Of a stretch of DNA of 64,000 nt, positions 56,500-64,000 are shown piece by piece. The stretch covers positions 1 to 64,000 of the forward strand of contig QJPP01003519.1 of NCBI GenBank assembly GCA_003996215.1. Reading direction: 5' to 3'. The notes beneath the pieces are model-generated. The model made no database searches, was not told the origin of the DNA, and saw only the letters and a list, made by a program, of their open reading frames with translations. Within the stretch, counting starts at the first letter, position 1. Each line of letters begins with the position of its first letter. The position numbers and the translations under genes were made by a program. This stretch comes from Jaltomata sinuosa (lineage: Eukaryota; Streptophyta; Magnoliopsida; Solanales; Solanaceae).

Positions 56500-58547
56500 A
56501 AGAGAGACCTGAATCCCACCCTTTTTTATTTTTTGGGTAACACATTTTCAATTAAGCAACCCAGTTCTTGTTTTTTCCTTCCTCTTTGGTGCTCCATAAA
56601 AATCTATTAAAAAACTTTTCTAATTCATGAATAATGAATTTGGGAGGTACTACTGCTGATAACAAGTACATAGACATGCTTTGTAATACACTATTTATGA
56701 GCATAATTTTACCCCCAAATGACAAAAACTTGCCTTCCCAATTTTGAAGCCTGTCCATTACCTTTTTAATGATATCATAAAAGTTTGCCTTCTTTTTTGC
56801 ATGGATTATTGGAGATCCAAGACAAATTAGTGGGAACTGTCCTTGGTTGAAGCTAGTGCATTCCTTCACTTCCTCCATCAAATTAGTTGTTGCTTTCTTG
56901 AACATGTAGAAGGAACTTTTAGAACCATTAATAAGCTACCCAGAAATTCTTTCATAATCTTTTAGGACCTTCATGATCTTTCTTAGAGATTCTTTGTTAG
57001 TTGAAGAAAATAAAATTGTATCATCTGCATATGCTAAATTATTTAGATTCCTACCCCATTTAGGCAATCCATAACCCTTGTACATAGTATCTTCAAATAA
57101 AGAATTTAGAGCTCTAGATAAGACTTCAACAACTAGGATAAATAAAGTAGGTGATAAGGGGTCACCTTGCTTTACTCCCCTGGTAGATGGAAAAAGCCAT
57201 GAGATTGACCATTGATTAGTATAGAGTACCAGTTATTTGCAATTAATCTCCAGATGATGTCTATGAATATTACTCCAAAACCCATTCTTCTTAGTACCCT
57301 GGTCAGGTATTACCAATTCATCCTGTCATAAGTTTTAGTCATGTCTAGATTGATCACCACATTTTCAGGTTTCCCTCTGAGTCTGATGTCTGTCACAATC
57401 TGCTGAGTTAGTAAGACATTTTCAATGATGTTTCTACCTTTGACAAATCCAAACTGATTAAGAGAGATCAAATCAGGTAGCACTCCTTCTAATAATTCAT
57501 TGACCACCCTAGATATAACTTTATTAATGAAGTTACTTAGGATTATTGGTCTAAGATCAGAAAAGCTTTCCACCAGATTCTTTTTTGAAAGTAAAACCAA
57601 GTTGGTATGAGTGATGGACTTTGTCAAAGTATTTCCTGCAAAGAAGCCAGAAACCATATCCAACACATATGTGCCAACTACTTCCCAACAATGATGAATA
57701 CGAGATAGGTCAGCGTACTAGGACTCAAACCACTCTGAAGTGGCATGTCTTTTAGCAGGCCTTATAACAAGCATTGCCCTGTGTAGTTGTCTGGGAGCTA
57801 TGGTAGAGGAGAAAGAAAAGAAGGTGGCTTCTTTGATCGAACCAAATCTGTTCAAGTTTCATAGAACAAGCCTGATAACCCATCTGGTCAACATACACTG
57901 GAGCCATTAAGTTTGAAAATAACTTGTTTCACTTCTTCCATACTAGGTGGAGCACAAAGTCTGGTGTTGTTATCTGTATTGAACATCTCTGGAATGTTAT
58001 TCAATAGTTCAAAGTTAGTATCTTCCTCTTCTTGTGTGAACTATTTTTATAACAACTAATAGCTTCCTCTTCTTGTGTGAACTATTTTTATAACAACTAA
58101 TAGTTTCCTCTGCAATCTAGTTCTTATACTCTATCAAGTTCCCCTCTTCACCCTTGATGCTATTTATGTGAAGTCTCTTCCTTCTTCCTTTCACCAAGTT
58201 TTGAAAGAATTTGGTGTTCTTATCTCCCTCTGTGAACTAGGTTACCCTGCTTTTTGCCTCCAAAATTCATCTTTAAAATGCCAGTACTTCTTTAATTCAA
58301 CTTGGGTTTGTTGAAGTATCATTCTGTTCATCTGTGTAGGTGCTTCATAAAATATTTGTTCCTTGATCTTCACAGTGTCTTCTCTAATTTTAATTTTCTT
58401 GGAGATATCATCATAAGTATCCCTACTCTATTTAGATAGAGCATTCTTAGTATGCTTCATCTTGTACTTGAACTTCAAAAATGAATTTCCTTCTTCCTCT
58501 ATATGCTATTTTTGTCTTACTACCTCTATTAGAGACTCTTGCTCTAC
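56500..58547 (-). pseudogene. LINE ORF2 reverse transcriptase
   Basis: LRPIILSNFINKVISRVVNELL, NQFGFVKGRNIIENVLLTQQIV and VINLDMTKTYDRMNW (57310-57666) are RT motifs, including the first catalytic Asp. The YADD box is intact at 57020-57031 (in NNLAYADDTILFSS). Downstream, CLGSPIIHAKKKANFYDIIKKV and KFLSFGGKIMLINSVLQSMSMYLLSA (56552-56905) are the thumb region. A perfect 41-bp tandem duplication (58022-58103) upstream of the RT core shifts the frame. Confidence 0.9.
58022..58103 (-). repeat. Perfect 41-bp tandem duplication in the LINE
   Basis: Two identical copies (58022-58062 and 58063-58103), each from CTTCCTCTTCTTGTGTGAAC to AACAACTAATAG. Because 41 is not a multiple of 3 it shifts ORF2. 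Confidence 0.97.
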
Positions 58548-59262
58548 CTAGAAATCCAGGAATTTGAATAGGACTGTAAGGTGTCGTTGGTGAGTTCCAA
58601 GAGGGAGGAACAAAGGGGCATGATCTGAACCTATTCTGGATAGGTGTTCTACTTCCACCATTGTGAACCAGTTTTGGATAAGTGAATTATTCACTATTCT
58701 ATCAACTCTCTTAAAAATATAGTCTTTTGCAGCTCTTCTATTCCACCAAGTATATGGACTTCCTTTGAAGTCAACTTTCTCTAGTTCACACGAATTTAGA
58801 TAGAATGCAAAATCTTCATAATCTTGTAGTTGTACAACAACCCCTTCAATTTTCTCTTCCTTATTTAGATCCACATTAAAGTCCACCCACAATCCAGGCA
58901 TCTACACAGGTGTTTGCAATTTGGCAGATACTGTTCCATAAGTCTAATCTATGATTTGCATCACACATAGCATAGACTAGAGTAGTAGTTAAGAACCTCT
59001 ATTGTTCATGCATTTGTAGCCTGAGAGTGATCTATTGATCTTTGTTATTTAGAATTTCTACCTGAATGTGTTTTACAGTGTAAAACCATATTTTTCCATT
59101 GGTATTAGCACCTGCCTTAGACATTCTGAGTCTTCTCTTGTATCATTGGATAGATCTGACATGTTGAAAAGGGCCCATAAGTGTAATTACCAAAATTGTA
59201 TGATTTATTTGAAGCATTTGTAGTCTGTGAAATGCTTGTTTTGTGCTTACAGACCTACATAC
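58548..59262 (-). pseudogene. LINE ORF2 endonuclease (APE type)
   Basis: The endonuclease would nick target DNA to prime reverse transcription. FTTTLVYAM-like sequence (about 58965-59030) and the C-terminal half (58548-58901) with DFAFYLNSCELEKVDFKGSPYTWWN, IFKRVDRIVNNSLIQNWF and RIGSDHAPLFL are clear. SDHAPL holds the conserved Asp-His pair. The N-terminal half is worn and out of frame, with the catalytic Glu region not identified. Confidence 0.85.
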
Positions 59263-61390
59263 TTAATTTTCCAAAAAACTTCTTTCATGATTATTTGATT
59301 TGGAAGTAGTAGCATGTCTCTTTGTCACCACCCTTGTTGGTAGTTGACTATCACCATTCCCTTGACTTTTGCCTTTTCTTTGCCCCTTCTTTCTTATTTT
59401 AGGAGAAATGTCTACATGTTTAGAAATATTTTCCCAATTTTGTGACCCCTCCTCCAATTCATCTTCTTCACTATTGCCAGAGCTATTCTGCCTATAAGGC
59501 AGCAATTCTTCTATGTTATGTGACACAAGATCATGCATAGTTTTGGTGGGTTTGATATGCTTGTAAGGAATCACTTTTTGTGTCACACATTCTGGGCTGA
59601 GTACCATAATTTCTTTATGATTGACTTCTTTCTCATTTATTGCTTCTATGTCTTGTTTGTTTGGGTAGAAAGCCACATTGTTGTCTATCTCTAATTCTCT
59701 GCCTTCCTACCTATGATTATCAGCCTCCTTGTACTGATCCTTTGTTATCTCCTATCTATTTTCCTCATTTGTTATTGCCTTATTATCTCTTCCCCTATCT
59801 ATGATAACCAACATAGGATCTGTAGCTATATCTATGTATGTGCAACTTCTTTCATGTCTGCTTCTTGCCATATTTTTTATGGGATCCTCCTTCTTTTCTT
59901 CTAAAGAGTTTTCAGGAGCTATTGACACAACTCCTGTTACAAAGCTGTTCTCAATCTCCCCTTCTTCCATGTCATTCTCCACATCTACTCTGTATTCCCA
60001 TTTGACTGAAGCTACTCCTTTCTATGCTATATCTGATCCTTTTGTATTTCCCTCACCATTGGCTTTACTGAACTTTGGTTTTTCATTCTGATAGAAAGTA
60101 TTGGCCCAAGCCTTTGTGTCCTTATACCCTGTCTTATTGTCTGTAGAGCCAATCTCCTGAGAGTTATCTGTATTGATGTGATCTGCTTCCTCTATGTCTT
60201 TGTCCTCCTCATCTGAGAGTGTAGCAAATGAATTACTAATATTTATGCTAGTATAAACTTTCTCCTTATGCTTTCCTGTTTCATCGAAATTTTCCTTATT
60301 GCCTTCATCAGTAGCATCTATGAGGGTTGCGGGAGCATTCATGAAAGCTTCTGCAGCCTTTTCCAGGATGAATCTTCTCCTTGTCGGGTTCTATTTTTCT
60401 CTATTGCCTGTCTTATTTCCATTTCTGGGTTGTGCCTCATCCATTGCACTCTCTACATTCTTGCTCATTGTGTCCCTGAAGCTTGCATTTCTTGCAATAC
60501 TTTAGAAGTACATCATATTGGATCTTCACTTTTTCTACTCTAGGGTATGTACCATATCTATTGTCCACCTCTATTTCAATATAAGTGGGAAAATATTCCA
60601 GCAGGTCTACCTGAACTTTCACTTTAACAGCTGAGGCAAGTGAAAACATTGATTACTTCACAAAGAAAGTAGGTTGAAGCTCTGGTAAATATATCCACTC
60701 CATTGCCTGGGTGGTCTCTTCTTCTACTAAAAACATAAAGTCATATATTAATGGTCTCATCATATAATGTAGACCATCATTAGCCACTATGTAGTACACA
60801 TTTTTTGACATCAAACTGATGAATTCATCTATCAGATTGAATCTGATAAGAATATGGCTGGTCCTTAAGAGCCCAATTTTGCAATCACCTTTCACTCCAC
60901 ATCACTTTGGGAGCTGCAATCTCTGATCTTCTAAGTCTGACCATCCATATGAGAACTTCCCAAATACAGCGTATTGAAGGTTCTCTATGATGTTCATTTG
61001 CTTGACTTCATCTGCCGTCCATCATACTCTTGGAATCCCATTGTTGTATGTAATCTTCTTGATTGGGATTGTCTCTATTTGAGGATCTCTATCTTGTTTA
61101 AGAACATTCAAAGAGTTTGCTTTCAATACAGAAGCGCACTTTGCCTTTTGATTTTCATGTTCATGCTTGTGAGTATGATTGTTATTTTCTTTACGAGGAA
61201 AATCAGTAGGCATGCAAGGCAAACAAGGATCAGACGCAGGCAAACATTGGGGATGGTTGGGGTTGTTTTGATTGGGGTTATTTTCTTGAGCTTTTGAGGG
61301 GAGGGTTAGAAATTGGGAGGTAGAATCTAAAGCAAGAGATTGACCAGTCGTCGAGGTGTAATGGCCATGGAAGGGTGTAGGTCCTCAGAT
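59263..61390 (-). pseudogene. LINE ORF1: DUF4283-like RNA-binding domain and zinc knuckle
   Basis: ORF1 binds element RNA. The DUF4283-like domain spans about 61060-60640 (WTADEVKQMNIIENLQYAVF, CKIGLLRTSHILIRFNLIDEF, ETTQAMEWIYLPELQPTFFVK). A CCHC knuckle follows, CKKCKLQGHNEQEC (about 60455-60496), a perfect C-2-C-4-H-4-C. A long acidic, low-complexity tail runs to 59263. 61243 to 60437 is one frame broken by stops; the frame shifts between 60437 and 60342; the remainder to 59263 is again one frame. The start codon is uncertain (about 61390). Confidence 0.87.
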
Positions 61391-61445
61391 GGGGTAGGTC
61401 ATGAGGGAGAGTGGCGGTGCAATTTGTTTCTTGATCATTTAATTT

Positions 61446-61458
61446 TACTACAAAGTTA
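61446..61458 (+). repeat. LINE target-site duplication, right copy
   Basis: TACTACAAAGTTA, identical to 53885-53897. Confidence 0.85.
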
Positions 61459-62507
61459 CGTTAGAAGATCCCTTACCGATTAAGTTTAAGTATAAGTTCA
61501 TGCATGGGTCCAATTCAAATGAGTATATCTCTTACAATTAGAAGGGTTACATGGCCTATGACCTACCAAATTAAAGGTCTTCGAGTCTTCCTTCCAACAC
61601 CATCGGCCTCTCATCAAATCAAGGTTGGATCAAAAGTTATGGTTATTTTATTTTTGATTGATGTTTTGGAAATGGTCTACAAACCTAGTGCAGCTGCAAA
61701 TGCCAATTTCTGGGTAAAAAATACAACACAAAAAGGGATAGTAGGAGGAATTTTGGACTGAGGTTAGAAATGGTTTTCGGACCATGTGCGGCCTTAAATA
61801 CTTATTTTTGGGCCGCAAATCTAGCAAAAGAGTCGACGGGAACACATTAATATCGGTTTTAATCCAACTTTTTCATTCTTGGCCATACTTTTAAGACCTA
61901 GAACTGGTCTTATCTCCTCTTCACCCTCAAACACAAGGTATGTTCCTTCCATAGATTTCAAAGTATTTATAATCCTTTCTAATCGTTGGTTATGAATTCC
62001 TAACATGATTCTACACCAGTATCTTAAGGTTTTCAAGAAAAGTTCAATCAATACTTCAAGAATTGAATTCTTAGATTTTCTTTCTCAATATAGGGTTCTT
62101 CATTGATTACTTGGGTAGAAATTAAGGCATGTAAGGTACCCCTTTCTCGTCATTCCTCACAAATGTCGTATTATGCCTTAGAACGAATATTATGAACGAA
62201 TCTATGGTTAGGGTGAGATCTTATGTTCTTGATGACTATTGATTCATCAAGTAGGTTTCATGAAAGTCTTTATACATATTTCCTTTTTTCTATTTCGTGG
62301 AAAAGCTAACATATATAGTATGATATGCATCCTTATACATGAATCTAAGAATGCATGAAACTTATTACATTATGAAATCTCTTGATCCATATGAACTTGA
62401 TGAAATATATGAATCTACGTTTCTCTTAAATCCTATGAAAACACAAAATGCTAACCATTATGATAATATAATGTCTATGGTATTTAAGAAAAATTCTCTG
62501 AAGTTTC
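61459..62507 (+). mobile_element. 3' LTR of element J, second part
   Basis: It resumes after the LINE with TTCATGCATGGGTCCAATTC and ATGAGTATATCTCTTACA, phrases usual in the first third of Tekay-type LTRs. No gene. Its end does not match the 5' LTR end of J, so the distal part is missing or displaced. Confidence 0.65.
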
Positions 62508-62596
62508 TATCACGCCCAAACTCATATGGCGCAACTCATACCTGATGCCAAAACATAGACCAAAGTCGAGCTTGCTCAACTATTTTCCAATGGCGT
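62508..62596 (-). mobile_element. Short LTR-end-like fragment
   Basis: On the minus strand it ends GAGTTTGGGCGTGATAG, similar in type to the B LTR end (GGTTTGGGGCGTGACA). It may be the end of a further minus-strand LTR into which K was inserted. Weak. Confidence 0.35.
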
Positions 62597-64000
62597 TGTC
62601 ACGACCCGATTTCTCGGTCATGATGGCGCCTACAACCCCCCAGTAGGCGAACCAATTCTCGTAGCCCAGAACAGTTAGTAATGGGCTACTATCTAGCAAA
62701 AAGGGAACAAGATGAATAAAATAGATAACAGGGATATAAATATATATATATGCGGAAACTAAACCACCCCAAGACCTGGTATCATAGTACAGAGCCAAAC
62801 TACATACATGGAGTACAAGTAAACAAAAACTATAAATACCGATGTCTCTGAATGGAAATAGAGTACATGAAGCAAAAGATAAACTAAAGCTAAGCTCTGA
62901 TCGCCAAGAGCTCACCCTCAGCCTGAAGTAGTCTCCAACAGATCTACAAGCACGAATCACAACGGTCTAACGGCGATGGCCCACGCTAGGATCTGCACCC
63001 AAAGATGCAGGGGGTAGGGGTGAGCACCAAATGCGAAGCATAAGGTACCCAGTAGGTATCATAGGCCGACTGGGCACATATAAGATAAAAGAGTAGTAAT
63101 AGACAGAATAGAAGCAAGCAGTCACAGAAATCAACGAAAGGTACACAGGAACTAGCCCAGAGGGAAATCAACAGAACCACATGTGAGGCTAGTAAGCAGA
63201 ATATACACACCAAAGGCACAGGTGAAAGTAAGAAACAACGCACCTGGGGTCCTCGCAACAACAGTGTATACAAAATAGGTTTATGAAATTGACGGTATAC
63301 CGGTAACCTCAAGTGTAAGAAGAATAGAGAAAGAGTAATAATAGGCATGCTCAGAGTCATGAATCAAACCCAACTAATCATATCAATCTCAAATCCAGAA
63401 ACTAACAGTCTAGCAGTAACCAACCTCATACTTATCCATAATGGAGAACAATTCTGTAAGTAAATAGCAAAAGTCTACCTACAGTCCCCCGGCCGCCCAT
63501 ACAACCGAGGAACACAAACAAGTGAAAACAAACCCTCCGACATCCCATACTACCGGAGCGTACAATCAGCAAACAACAAATAAGGGTGGAGCCTCAAACA
63601 ATGAATGATATGATGCATGAAGATCTCAAGTGCCATGGTATCTCTGTATGTACCTCCTCCGGCGCCGATCCGGCCCAGCAGGTAGGTTCCATGGAAGGAC
63701 ACTGCCTGTATACCTCTACTCCACCGTATACCCCTCCTCCGGCACACGCAGCCCGTAGCCCCTGGCCCGGATGGAAAGGTCCATGGAGGTCCCAGACCCC
63801 ATACTAAAACTCAGTATCAAAACATGTCGTCCGGAAGCACGTCCGGTATCAGGATAGAGACCCAGTCTCGAATATGCAATGTCCAGACCCTGTCCGGGAC
63901 AAAAGTAGTAGAAAAATGTCTCAAAAACCCCTCCAAGGGTGCCGGGGGAATAACGGTCTAAATCAGTAAAAAGTCATCTCAGGTGCTACGGTCCGACCGA
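62597..64000 (-). mobile_element. LTR of element K (C/E family relative), cut by window edge
   Basis: On the minus strand it ends GGGTCGTGACA at 62597, preceded by GGCGCCATCATGACC, matching the ends of C and E LTRs (GGCACCATCATGGCCC). No primer site follows on the minus strand, so it is a 3' LTR or a solo LTR; the rest is to the right of the window. Inside are dispersed CCTCCTCCGGC and GTCCGG units (63480-63900). No gene. Confidence 0.72.

Larger units (their letters stand above)
53898..61445 (-). mobile_element. L1-type LINE, element M
   Basis: About 7.55 kb on the minus strand between two copies of TACTACAAAGTTA. Order: ORF1 with DUF4283-like domain and zinc knuckle, ORF2 with APE-type endonuclease, RT, zinc-like region and RNase H, then a 3' untranslated region ending TTTAATTAAAAGAAATCT, a worn A-rich tail. 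Both ORFs carry stops and frame changes, so it is dead. It is likely full length, since the upstream edge is directly at the duplication. Confidence 0.88.

Noticed and set aside
62339..62545. Small open frame near the window end as a gene
   Set aside because: It is in the distal part of a J LTR, AT-rich, and lacks any recognisable feature.

Overview
This window is plant nuclear heterochromatin-type DNA made almost entirely of transposable elements. Reverse-transcribing elements of the Ty3/Gypsy class (chromoviruses of Tekay/Del type, Athila-type and Ogre/Tat-type elements) and one L1-type LINE account for nearly every base. I found no host gene, no rRNA or tRNA gene and no CRISPR array. The mix of families, the long LTRs beginning TGTAACACC or TGTAATGAC, and the LINE with a DUF4283-like ORF1 suggest a Solanaceae genome (pepper, tobacco, tomato or potato relatives). 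That taxonomic guess comes from recognition, not from a search.

The layout reads as a nest. I use letters for the elements. B (1-4130, +) is the 3' end of a Tekay-like element. It lies inside the 3' LTR of H (4131-10541, -), an Athila-type element with tRNA-Asp primer site, gag and protease but no reverse transcriptase or integrase. H lies inside the pol gene of A (10542-14371, +), a chromovirus. A lies inside G (14372-19072, +), an Athila-type remnant with the plant-specific ORF found in the env position. G interrupts the 3' LTR of C (-), a chromovirus whose 3' LTR is 19073-21456, whose pol is 21457-25450 and whose 5' LTR is 36533-39164. C is also split by D (25451-36298, +), an Athila-type element with both LTRs, gag-protease and the env-position ORF, again without most of RT-integrase. 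C sits in a minus-strand Athila-like LTR, I (39165-39822), which sits in the 5' LTR of E (39823-48059, +), a decayed but full-order chromovirus of the same family as C. E abuts an Ogre/Tat remnant, L (48060-about 51785).

To the right is J, a Tekay-like element reduced to a 5' LTR end (to 52153), a primer site, 1.6 kb of unrecognisable interior and a 3' LTR beginning at 53732. That 3' LTR is split by M, a 7.5 kb LINE on the minus strand (53898-61445) flanked by a 13-bp target-site duplication. The window ends inside K (62597-64000, -), another LTR of the C/E family.

No coding region is intact. Breaks increase with depth in the nest: B's integrase keeps all three catalytic acids and has one stop, while A and E are heavily interrupted. 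Every recognised protease, and several RT, RNase H and integrase active sites, has lost a catalytic or adjacent residue. The window is therefore a layered record of insertions. Its most interesting points are the nesting order (which predicts what lies to the left of base 1), the two Athila-type elements that lack RT-integrase, tandem arrays inside several unrelated LTRs, and recurring non-coding motifs shared by independent Athila-type copies.
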